NCBI GenBank assembly: GCA_944380295.1
Contig: CALWHE010000002.1
Coordinates: 1-64,000 of the forward strand
Reading direction: 5' to 3'
DNA length: 64,000 bases
Source of the DNA: an uncultured Christensenellaceae bacterium
GTDB lineage: Bacteria; Bacillota; Clostridia; Christensenellales; UBA3700
Shown here: positions 1 through 5,984 of the stretch, in pieces
Layout of the letters: each line of letters opens with the position of its first letter
Position numbering within the stretch: position 1 is the first letter of the stretch
Made by a program: the position numbers and the translations under genes
Notes under the pieces: generated by a model
What the model saw: only the letters and a program-made list of their open reading frames with translations
Databases searched by the model: none
Told to the model about the DNA's origin: nothing

Positions 1-77
1 AGGCTGCACGCTCGCGCAGACGCTCAGACATGTCAAAGCACCTGCTTCCCGTGTGCGCTCGCTGAAAGGCGACTCCC
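1..77. repeat. Direct repeat, copy 1 (truncated by window edge)
   Basis: Bases 1-77 are repeated base for base at 186-262, an offset of 185 bases. The copy begins with the right arm of the hairpin that precedes copy 2, so the real repeat unit extends to the left of the window. No ORF in it is convincing. It looks like a dispersed intergenic repeat rather than a gene. Confidence 0.9.
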
Positions 78-151
78 CTCAGCTCCACCACGAAAACAAG
101 CAGAGTGTTATACCCGGCTTGTTTTTTTATTGTTTTCGTGGCGCAGCTGAG
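78..151. repeat. Near-palindromic hairpin between the two repeat copies
   Basis: The left arm 78-98 and right arm 131-151 are reverse complements with two mismatches, so the stretch can fold into a long stem. An inner stem (97-102 with 117-122) followed by a run of T sits inside it. It could be a MITE-like palindrome or the terminator region of an RNA gene whose end lies at about position 90. Confidence 0.6.
97..129 (+). terminator. Possible intrinsic terminator
   Basis: ACAAGC (97-102) pairs with GCTTGT (117-122) and is followed directly by a T run (122-128). The loop is long (14 nt), so confidence is moderate. It directly follows a sequence ending in GCTCCACCA (82-90), as would be expected behind an RNA gene with an encoded CCA end. 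Confidence 0.4.
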
Positions 152-155
152 TGAA

Positions 156-194
156 GTGCAGCCCTGTGCGGACAGAGTCCGCGACAGGCTGCAC
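156..194. repeat. Hairpin at the start of repeat copy 2
   Basis: GTGCAGCC (156-163) pairs with GGCTGCAC (187-194), then three pairs, then GCGGAC (168-173) with GTCCGC (177-182) around an AGA loop, with one bulged base on each side. The right arm overlaps the first bases of repeat copy 2. The stem may be the terminal structure of the repeat element. Confidence 0.7.
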
Positions 195-262
195 GCTCGC
201 GCAGACGCTCAGACATGTCAAAGCACCTGCTTCCCGTGTGCGCTCGCTGAAAGGCGACTCCC
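186..262. repeat. Direct repeat, copy 2
   Basis: Identical to 1-77. Both copies end at the word CGACTCCC and then diverge: copy 1 continues into CTCAGCTCCACCA, copy 2 into TCTGTTGCC. The shared end marks the element boundary or a recombination/assembly junction. Confidence 0.9.
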
Positions 263-279
263 TCTGTTGCCGGGTATCG

Positions 280-323
280 ACCGTCCGAAATCTCTTGCAA
301 GTTGATGTCGGACGGTTTATAAT
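280..323 (+). promoter_or_regulatory. Promoter of the alpha/beta hydrolase gene with inverted repeat
   Basis: TTGCAA (295-300), a 17-nt spacer and TATAAT (318-323) precede the ATG at 362. An 8-bp inverted repeat (280-287 with 309-316) brackets the -35 box and enters the spacer. This is an operator-like placement, although it could also serve as a terminator stem for the repeat region. Confidence 0.6.
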
Positions 324-361
324 TATAAAGTGCAAGCACGGCGCACGGGGAAAATGGGAAG

Positions 362-1420
362 ATGTATTATCTGATAGTAAGCAATAAAGATTTATTCCGC
401 GACTTTATCGCAAAAAAGGCGAACTTCTGCGCCCTGATAGCATTTGAGGAAAAAGATAAACTAGCCGTGTTCGATCTGCTGAGGCGGCAATTTTTTGCGG
501 AACATCCGCAATATCCGATCGGTGACGATATCATCTCTCAATTCAATGTCAGCGTGATGGAAGAAAGCGGCAAGCTGTATTATGCTTCTCTGAAAAGCGC
601 GGTTTACGTCTTTCAAGGGAACATAAAACCCTCGGTCTATATCGAACAACTGCGCAAATATGACGCCGCATATGCCGCGGCGGAGCAAAAACGGCGCGAA
701 ATAAAGGAAAAATATCGCAAAAACACCCTTCTGCGCCGCCGCTCTCTTATTCCGGGATATAAAAAGTTTTCTTATTTTGACGCGGAATACGGAATTGAGA
801 TCCCTTTCCGCTTCAAAACGGGCAAAGAAAAGCGCAAAAAGCCGCTGCTTGTGTTTCTGCACGGCGCGGGCGCTTTGGGCGAAGACAACGTCAAGCAATT
901 TGTCGAATTCAAAACGGCTGTCGGACGAATAAATCAAGACTGCTTTGTGCTCCTGCCACAGCAAAGCAGCGCTTTTGCCGAAGAAAACTCGGAAAACCTC
1001 GAAATATACGCCAAATCTCTCAAAAATATGATAGAGCTTTTGGCACAGTCTTATCCCATTGATACAAGCAGGATATACCTCACCGGCATATCGTTGGGCG
1101 GCGCGTGCGTTTGGTATTCCCTCTACAACTGCCCCGGCTTTTATGCGGCGGGCATTCCGCTGATGGGCTATATGCCGGAAGCCTATTCAAGTGTTTTCCG
1201 CAAAGAAAATTTTGCGGGAGTAAAAATCTGGGCGGGACATGCCAAAGACGACAAACTCGTCCCCGCGGACAGCGATATAAATATTTATAATAAGATAAAA
1301 GACGTGTGCTCGATAAAATTCAGCCTTTATGATAAAGGCGGGCACAATATGATGCGCGCGTTTTACGCAAAAGAAAAATGGCAGAAGTGGCTCTTTGCTC
1401 AGCACAAAGGCAACGACTGA
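362..1420 (+). CDS. Alpha/beta hydrolase (predicted peptidase/esterase) with unknown N-terminal domain
   Basis: This 352-residue protein has two parts. Residues 1-130 are charged and match no family I recognise. Residues 140-350 are an alpha/beta-hydrolase fold of the prolyl-oligopeptidase/PHB-depolymerase-like group: oxyanion-hole HGAG at 167-170, nucleophile elbow GISLGG with Ser244, acid Asp in HAKDDKLVP (296/297) and base His328 in GGHNMM. All triad members are present, so it should be an active serine hydrolase; the substrate is unknown. There is no signal peptide, so it is cytoplasmic. The ribosome site is weak (GGGGAAAATGGGAAG before the ATG). It is monocistronic, with its own promoter, and converges on the GH3 gene. 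Confidence 0.75.
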   Translation: MYYLIVSNKDLFRDFIAKKANFCALIAFEEKDKLAVFDLLRRQFFAEHPQYPIGDDIISQFNVSVMEESGKLYYASLKSAVYVFQGNIKPSVYIEQLRKYDAAYAAAEQKRREIKEKYRKNTLLRRRSLIPGYKKFSYFDAEYGIEIPFRFKTGKEKRKKPLLVFLHGAGALGEDNVKQFVEFKTAVGRINQDCFVLLPQQSSAFAEENSENLEIYAKSLKNMIELLAQSYPIDTSRIYLTGISLGGACVWYSLYNCPGFYAAGIPLMGYMPEAYSSVFRKENFAGVKIWAGHAKDDKLVPADSDINIYNKIKDVCSIKFSLYDKGGHNMMRAFYAKEKWQKWLFAQHKGND

Positions 1421-1489
1421 AAAGATAAAGAAGCCGTCCGAAGAGGCAGTCTTGCCCACGTCGTAATACTCTTGCGTTGTATACTCGAT

Positions 1490-1516
1490 GGGCAGGACGT
1501 GCCCCCTTCATTTTTC
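1490..1516 (+). terminator. Weak candidate terminator after the hydrolase gene
   Basis: GGGCA (1490-1494) pairs with TGCCC (1500-1504), followed by a T-rich stretch. The stem is short. It lies between two convergent genes. Confidence 0.3.
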
Positions 1517-1517
1517 T

Positions 1518-4037
1518 TTATTTAGCCTTGTTATCCGATAAGGATTCATATTTGATCAGCACTTTTACGATATTTTTTGCGGCGTTTTGCAAGGTGGCTT
1601 TTTCGATAATTCCCTTCTTGCACGCGCGCACGATTGTCTTGTAATATTTCTTGCCGCCCGGCGTAAGCAGATCCGTTCCGGCGTTCACGCTCGCGATCGG
1701 ATCGGATGTGGAGTAAGACTCCCAGTCCGTCATCACAAAGCCGTCGAAGCCCCACTCGCCGCGCAGCAGATCGTTCAACAGCGGGGCGCATTCGCAGGGA
1801 TAAAGTCCGTTCACGGGATTGTAAGAAGTCATCACGCAGCCGGGCTTGTAGACGGCAAACGCCTTGTCAAACACGCGCAAATACAGCTCGCGCATGGTGC
1901 GCTCGTCTATCACGGAGTGCGCGGATTTCCGCTCAAACTCCATTTGATTGGCAAAAAGATGCTTGTATGTGGCGATAACGCCGTTCTCCTCTTCCCCTCT
2001 CGCCTGGAAGCCCATCATGGTGCCGGTCAGCACGGGATCTTCGGAAAAATACTCCGGATGCCTGCCGCACAAGATGTTCCTGTGCAAATTGCCTCCGGGT
2101 CCCAAGTTGATCGCCACGCCGTATTCTTTTGATTCCGCCGCCAAGACCTTGCCCACCTTGTAAGCCAGATCTTTATTGAACGTGCCCGCCAGCACGTTGC
2201 TGGACGGGAATCCCGTGGTCAGGCGATACAGATTTACCCCACAGTTGCCGTCGCTCATAAAGCGGCGCTCTATGCCGAATTTTTTGTTCTTTGCCAGCTT
2301 GCCCGCCGCGCCCGTGCCGCCCGGATACCAGCACGAACCGTTACAGACCACCAGATCAGCCAATTCTCCGATCGAAAATTGAGATATAAAATCGTCCAAT
2401 TTGCCGATATCTTTGCGCACGTCGGCAAAAGTTATCCTCTTGCCCGCATATTTTTTCAATTCTTTGTGCGGCTGTTTTTTACGTTCGGCTTGAACGGCGA
2501 TGCATTCGCTTGCCTTAACCATAACGGTGCGTTCTTCCACGCTGCCGTCCGCCCTAATTCCTGCAATTTTTTCGAGCGGCGGACAGACGGAGACGCTCTT
2601 TTGCACAACCATTTCCTCCGCCAACTCAAACTCTCCCACCGAGACCACGTCGTTCAAACTGCCGCCGGCAAAAATTTCGTAACGCCCCTTTTCCAGGATA
2701 AAGGCGCTCCTTCCCTCGTCGAACACGGCGATATCTTTGAGCGGCACGTCTATGGTAATGCGCTCTTCCTCGCCGGGGGCAAGCAGCTTTGTCTTGGCAA
2801 AACCGCAAAACGCATACTTGGGCTTGTCCAAACCGCCCTGCGGCACGCCCGCATAAACGAGCACGGAATTTTTTCCGGGCAGGACGCCGGTGTTCTTCAC
2901 GGTGCAACGCACTTGCAGCACCTTGTCGTCGCGCATGCTTTCGCCGGATACGGCAAATTGCGTGTAAGAAAGTCCGTGTCCGAACAAGAAAGCGGCAGGC
3001 TTGTCGAAGGATGTGAAATAACGATAGCCCACATATTGCTTTTCTTCATAATAGACACGTGCACCGAATTTTTTACCTTCGTCGCAATATTTATCCGTGC
3101 ATTCCTCCAAGTTGACAAAGTTGTGCGCAGAGGGCAGATCGTAATAATCGAGCGGCCAGCTGTCCGCCAATCTGCCCGAAGGCGTTATCCTGCCGCAAAG
3201 TATGTCCGCCAAACTTTCCGCGCCGCGCTGACCGCAAAAGCCCGTCCAAATTATGGCGTCCACCCCGCTTTGCAAAATGCGCTCCATTTCTATGGGATAA
3301 CCGGTATTCAACACCAAAATCGTCTTTTTATGCTCACGAACGGTGTTTTGCAAACCCTCCATCTCTTCGTCACGCAGATAATAACCGCCCTTTGCGGCAA
3401 TATTGTCGCGGTTTTCGGAAGAGGATCTGGAAATAAAGAATATCGCCGTGTCCGCGTCTTCCGCCTCCGTGAGCGCGCCCGTCTTTTTCAGCGCCTCACT
3501 CACGGTATACGTCCAGCGCGGTTTTATCAGGCTCGCTCCCACCGCAGAGATCCTGAAATTATAATATTCGCCCGCCAGCTTGACCTTTGCGCCCTCTTGC
3601 AGAGGCAAAACGCCGTTGTTTTGCAAAAGCACCATGCCTTCGTCGGAAACTTCTTTTGCCGCCGCCTCGTTTTCTCTGTGTGCGCCGTCGTCCGTGCGCG
3701 CCGCCGGAGTTTTCAGCTTAAAGGTCAGCGTGCAAAACCTGCCGCCGCCTTCCGCCCTGTATCCCTTTAATTTGACCGTGTATGTCTTTCCGAACTCGTT
3801 TGCCACTTCACCGACGGGCAGCAGAAGAATGGGCACGGGCGAAACCCGTAATTTCACGCAAACTCCGCTGCCGATCGGCTTGCCGTTTACGGTAGCCGTG
3901 CCGTAACCGTCTTTTGCCACGTGCTTGCTGCAAATTATCGGCACGCAGCGCACGGCGGGGTAATACATCGCAAAAAGGTTCTGATCGATATGCTCCGGAT
4001 CGTAATTATACGCCAAAGTAGGTAAAAAGATAGCCAT
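1518..4037 (-). CDS. Glycoside hydrolase family 3 beta-glucosidase, swapped domain order
   Basis: This 839-residue enzyme is predicted to release terminal beta-linked glucose (or related sugars) from oligosaccharides by a retaining mechanism. The usual GH3 order is (beta/alpha)8 barrel then alpha/beta sandwich. Here the sandwich hallmark GMVLLQNNGVLPL comes first (about 133-145), followed by a fibronectin-III-like region. The barrel comes last, with nucleophile Asp771 in VMTDWESYS and then NAGTDLLTPGG. This permuted order is known from rumen Clostridia such as Butyrivibrio BglA. The start is placed at 4037 because GGAGGAG lies just upstream of that ATG; an earlier in-frame start at 4064 lacks this. 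No signal peptide is seen, so the enzyme is probably intracellular and acts on imported oligosaccharides. It lies 41 nt after the small gene upstream and may share its mRNA. Confidence 0.93.
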   Translation of the reverse strand: MAIFLPTLAYNYDPEHIDQNLFAMYYPAVRCVPIICSKHVAKDGYGTATVNGKPIGSGVCVKLRVSPVPILLLPVGEVANEFGKTYTVKLKGYRAEGGGRFCTLTFKLKTPAARTDDGAHRENEAAAKEVSDEGMVLLQNNGVLPLQEGAKVKLAGEYYNFRISAVGASLIKPRWTYTVSEALKKTGALTEAEDADTAIFFISRSSSENRDNIAAKGGYYLRDEEMEGLQNTVREHKKTILVLNTGYPIEMERILQSGVDAIIWTGFCGQRGAESLADILCGRITPSGRLADSWPLDYYDLPSAHNFVNLEECTDKYCDEGKKFGARVYYEEKQYVGYRYFTSFDKPAAFLFGHGLSYTQFAVSGESMRDDKVLQVRCTVKNTGVLPGKNSVLVYAGVPQGGLDKPKYAFCGFAKTKLLAPGEEERITIDVPLKDIAVFDEGRSAFILEKGRYEIFAGGSLNDVVSVGEFELAEEMVVQKSVSVCPPLEKIAGIRADGSVEERTVMVKASECIAVQAERKKQPHKELKKYAGKRITFADVRKDIGKLDDFISQFSIGELADLVVCNGSCWYPGGTGAAGKLAKNKKFGIERRFMSDGNCGVNLYRLTTGFPSSNVLAGTFNKDLAYKVGKVLAAESKEYGVAINLGPGGNLHRNILCGRHPEYFSEDPVLTGTMMGFQARGEEENGVIATYKHLFANQMEFERKSAHSVIDERTMRELYLRVFDKAFAVYKPGCVMTSYNPVNGLYPCECAPLLNDLLRGEWGFDGFVMTDWESYSTSDPIASVNAGTDLLTPGGKKYYKTIVRACKKGIIEKATLQNAAKNIVKVLIKYESLSDNKAK

Positions 4038-4078
4038 TATTTCTCCTCCGCCGCCGCGCGGCAATTTATTTTATTCCG

Positions 4079-4441
4079 TCACGGCATACGCAGACTGTAT
4101 ACCGGCAGTTTCCCATAGGTCATCAGATCCAAAATGTGCACGCGGCGCCTGTTATACCCCGTATATTTGGCATAATCGGACAGCCATGTCCAGGATTTGC
4201 AATATTTCATGAACCACGGCGCCATTTTCAGCGCCAAGATGATATAAGTCATCTGCACGTTTGAAGGTCTGTATAAGCAATCATACATGTCGCCGTGCAG
4301 CACGCCTTTATCATCTTCCCACAAAAAGCCGTCGTAACTGTTGAAAATATCGTTCAGCAGATCGATGACGTTGTTATACTCGTCATCTCCGCCCGCTTGC
4401 AGTATCTTTTCCGTGTCGAGAACGATAAGCATTGTTGTCAA
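4079..4441 (-). CDS. Hypothetical protein, 120 residues
   Basis: I do not recognise this family. The protein is rich in aromatic residues (Trp, Tyr), has an acidic N-terminal half and a basic C-terminal stretch (YNRRRVHIL), and has no clear signal peptide or membrane segment. The start is read as TTG at 4441 because GGAGGAG lies 6 nt upstream of it, whereas the first ATG at 4432 is 15 nt away. A promoter is visible at 4478-4506. It may be co-transcribed with the GH3 glucosidase 41 nt downstream, but nothing in the sequence shows a shared function. Confidence 0.6.
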   Translation of the reverse strand: MTTMLIVLDTEKILQAGGDDEYNNVIDLLNDIFNSYDGFLWEDDKGVLHGDMYDCLYRPSNVQMTYIILALKMAPWFMKYCKSWTWLSDYAKYTGYNRRRVHILDLMTYGKLPVYSLRMP

Positions 4442-4477
4442 TCCCGGCTCCTCCGCGATCAGAACGATATTGTAAAC

Positions 4478-4506
4478 AGTATATCATATCTTTGAAAAGT
4501 AAGCAA
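4478..4506 (-). promoter_or_regulatory. Promoter of the small hypothetical gene / GH3 unit
   Basis: Read on the minus strand: TTGCTT (4506-4501), 17-nt spacer, TATACT (4483-4478), with a TG one base upstream of the -10. It lies about 40 nt before the TTG start at 4441. Confidence 0.55.
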
Positions 4507-4516
4507 TGATTATAAC

Positions 4517-4540
4517 AAAAAAGGGCGCTGAATGCGCCCC
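4517..4540 (-). terminator. Terminator of tRNA-Pro
   Basis: On the minus strand GGGCGC-ATTCA-GCGCCC is followed by six T. It starts immediately after the encoded CCA end of the tRNA. Confidence 0.85.
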
Positions 4541-4541
4541 G

Positions 4542-4618
4542 TGGTCGAGGTGACGGGATTTGAACCCACGACCTCATGGTCCCGAACCATGCGCGCTACC
4601 AAACTGCGCTACACCTCG
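4542..4618 (-). tRNA. tRNA-Pro (CGG)
   Basis: This 77-nt tRNA has acceptor CGAGGTG pairing with CACCTCG, an anticodon loop TTCGGGA giving anticodon CGG, T-loop GGTTCAAATCC and an encoded ACCA end. It lies opposite in strand to the other four tRNAs in the cluster and has its own promoter and terminator. Confidence 0.95.
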
Positions 4619-4627
4619 GCAGAAAAA

Positions 4628-4656
4628 ATAATAACACAATCGCACACGCTTTTCAA
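4628..4656 (-). promoter_or_regulatory. Promoter of tRNA-Pro
   Basis: Minus strand: TTGAAA (4656-4651), 17-nt spacer, TATTAT (4633-4628), ten bases before the tRNA 5' end. Confidence 0.65.
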
Positions 4657-4760
4657 CTGTTTTTGAGCAAAAAACCGCACAAGTTTATATCAAACAAACA
4701 AGAGAGCTTTCAAATCGCGGCGAAAGTTTGCATATAATAAAAAAAGGTGGTGCAAAATCC

Positions 4761-4789
4761 TTTACAAGCGCCAACATTTTTGATATATT
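4761..4789 (+). promoter_or_regulatory. Promoter of the Val-Gly-Cys(-Leu) tRNA operon
   Basis: TTTACA (4761-4766), 17-nt spacer, TATATT (4784-4789). The predicted start is about ten bases before tRNA-Val. Confidence 0.65.
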
Positions 4790-4806
4790 ATTATGCGTGA
4801 CGACGT

Positions 4807-4882
4807 GGGAGCATAGCTCAGCTGGGAGAGCATCTGCCTTACAAGCAGGGGGTCACAGGTTCGAGCCCTGTTGTTCCCACCA
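4807..4882 (+). tRNA. tRNA-Val (TAC)
   Basis: This 76-nt tRNA has acceptor GGGAGCA with TGTTCCC (one G-T pair), anticodon loop CTTACAA giving anticodon TAC, T-loop GGTTCGAGCC and encoded ACCA. It is the first tRNA of the plus-strand cluster. Confidence 0.96.
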
Positions 4883-4890
4883 CGGAAAAT

Positions 4891-4966
4891 GCGGGAGTGG
4901 CTCAGTTGGTAGAGCGTCGCCTTGCCAAGGCGAAGGCCGCGGGTTCGAGTCCCGTCTCCCGCTCCA
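4891..4966 (+). tRNA. tRNA-Gly (GCC)
   Basis: This 76-nt tRNA has acceptor GCGGGAG with CTCCCGC, anticodon loop TTGCCAA giving anticodon GCC, and an encoded TCCA end. It starts eight bases after tRNA-Val. Confidence 0.96.
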
Positions 4967-4971
4967 AATTC

Positions 4972-5045
4972 GGCACCATAGCCAAGTGGTAAGGCAGAGC
5001 TCTGCAAAAGCTTAACCCCCAGTTCAAATCTGGGTGGTGCCTCCA
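4972..5045 (+). tRNA. tRNA-Cys (GCA)
   Basis: This 74-nt tRNA has acceptor GGCACCA with TGGTGCC, anticodon loop CTGCAAA giving anticodon GCA, and an encoded TCCA end. It starts five bases after tRNA-Gly and is followed by a strong hairpin. Confidence 0.96.
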
Positions 5046-5048
5046 GAC

Positions 5049-5083
5049 AGAAGGTTCTTACCCAAGAACCTTCTTTTCTTTTT
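5049..5083 (+). terminator. Strong terminator between tRNA-Cys and tRNA-Leu
   Basis: An 11-bp perfect stem (5049-5059 with 5064-5074) with a 4-nt loop is followed by a T-rich tract up to 5083. tRNA-Leu begins at the very next base, so either read-through or processing at this hairpin must supply tRNA-Leu. Confidence 0.8.
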
Positions 5084-5169
5084 GCCGATGTGGCGAAATG
5101 GCAGACGCAAGGGACTTAAAATCCCTCGGGGGCAACCCCATACCGGTTCGAGTCCGGTCATCGGCACCA
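5084..5169 (+). tRNA. tRNA-Leu (TAA)
   Basis: This 86-nt class II tRNA has acceptor GCCGATG with CATCGGC, anticodon loop CTTAAAA giving anticodon TAA, a long variable arm (CTCGGGGGCAACCCC) and an encoded ACCA end. No separate promoter is visible in the 38 bases before it. Confidence 0.95.
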
Positions 5170-5180
5170 GATTAAGTCTG

Positions 5181-5208
5181 CGGATACGCAAAAGCGATCC
5201 GTTTTTTT
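5181..5208 (+). terminator. Terminator of the tRNA cluster
   Basis: CGGAT-A-CGC pairs with GCG-ATCCG around an AAAA loop (one bulged A) and is followed by seven T. Confidence 0.8.
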
Positions 5209-5984
5209 ATAGCACACACTCCGGCTGTCGACAAAAGCCGGAAGCGCCCTATTCTTATAACCATATGTCAAAGTCAAAACACAAACAAATCGACCATTGC
5301 GGTTCGCGTGTGTCGTTATGGACAAAACGGGAATTTAAGGCTTAACATCATATCAAATGGCGTTTTACGCTATCGCACCCTGCAATATAACGCCGACGAC
5401 GTCTTGTCCGCACGTTGATATCTCGGCAAGGTGAAAGATCGGACCAATATCCAAAGCGGCAAGAATACCTTACACTCGTTGTTTGCTTTGCCGTCAAGAT
5501 CGTCGATAAAGTCCGTTTGTAAATAATAATGCGGCAAGCACGTTTAATATGCTCTCTTTTTATCGCCCGGCTTTATGTCGCGGCAAAGGAAAAATTTACT
5601 TTTTCGTCTTTTGATGCAACAGCGCGAAAACTTTGATCGCTCAAAGCACGTCGGCAGCAATATTACCGATAACAGCCTGTTGAGAGCGCGAAAAATTTTT
5701 ACGCGGATAACGATCTTTTCCCGGCTAACGTTAAACTGCTCAATATAATATGCGGCTCGTTCAATGCAAAGGTCTGCGTCTCTATCCTGCAACCGATCCA
5801 CGGCAAGAAGAGCTGCTATTCAATATCGGCAAGCAGCAACCTATTTTATTGCATAACAATGCAAAAGCAAAAGGAAAGGTAGATTTGTTTCCCAAAGCGA
5901 CAAGATAACTTAATGTTATAGTTATAGAAAATAAATTACCAATTTGGCAAAATTATTATATAAAATCAATTATTTGAGAACTAT
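5209..5984. other. Gene-free stretch, possibly decayed
   Basis: No intact gene is seen in about 775 bases. Plus-strand frames give only short runs broken by stops, for example about 5650-5860, and the 85-codon minus-strand ORF at 5544-5801 has no ribosome site. A small stem (5221-5226 with 5236-5241) follows the tRNA terminator. The stretch may be the remains of a gene, but I cannot name it. The last 100 bases before recG are very AT-rich. Confidence 0.5.

Noticed and set aside
1..300. CRISPR array
   Set aside because: There are only two copies, 77 bp each and 185 bp apart, without spacers of regular length; no cas gene is in the window.
105..387. Several ORFs of 60-80 codons in the repeat region
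   Set aside because: They overlap each other on both strands, have no ribosome sites, follow the repeat copies and resemble no protein family.
2379..3770. 463-codon plus-strand ORF opposite the GH3 gene
   Set aside because: It is a shadow of the GH3 coding strand; the GH3 frame has clear catalytic motifs and a ribosome site. Similar long shadows opposite recG, fakA, aspS, topA, yifB and smc were dropped for the same reason.
4762..5007. 81-codon ORF antisense to the tRNA cluster
   Set aside because: It lies across three tRNA genes; such ORFs are a known artefact of tRNA sequences.
5544..5801. 85-codon minus-strand ORF between the tRNAs and recG
   Set aside because: No ribosome site, no recognisable family, and an unusual composition for this genome.
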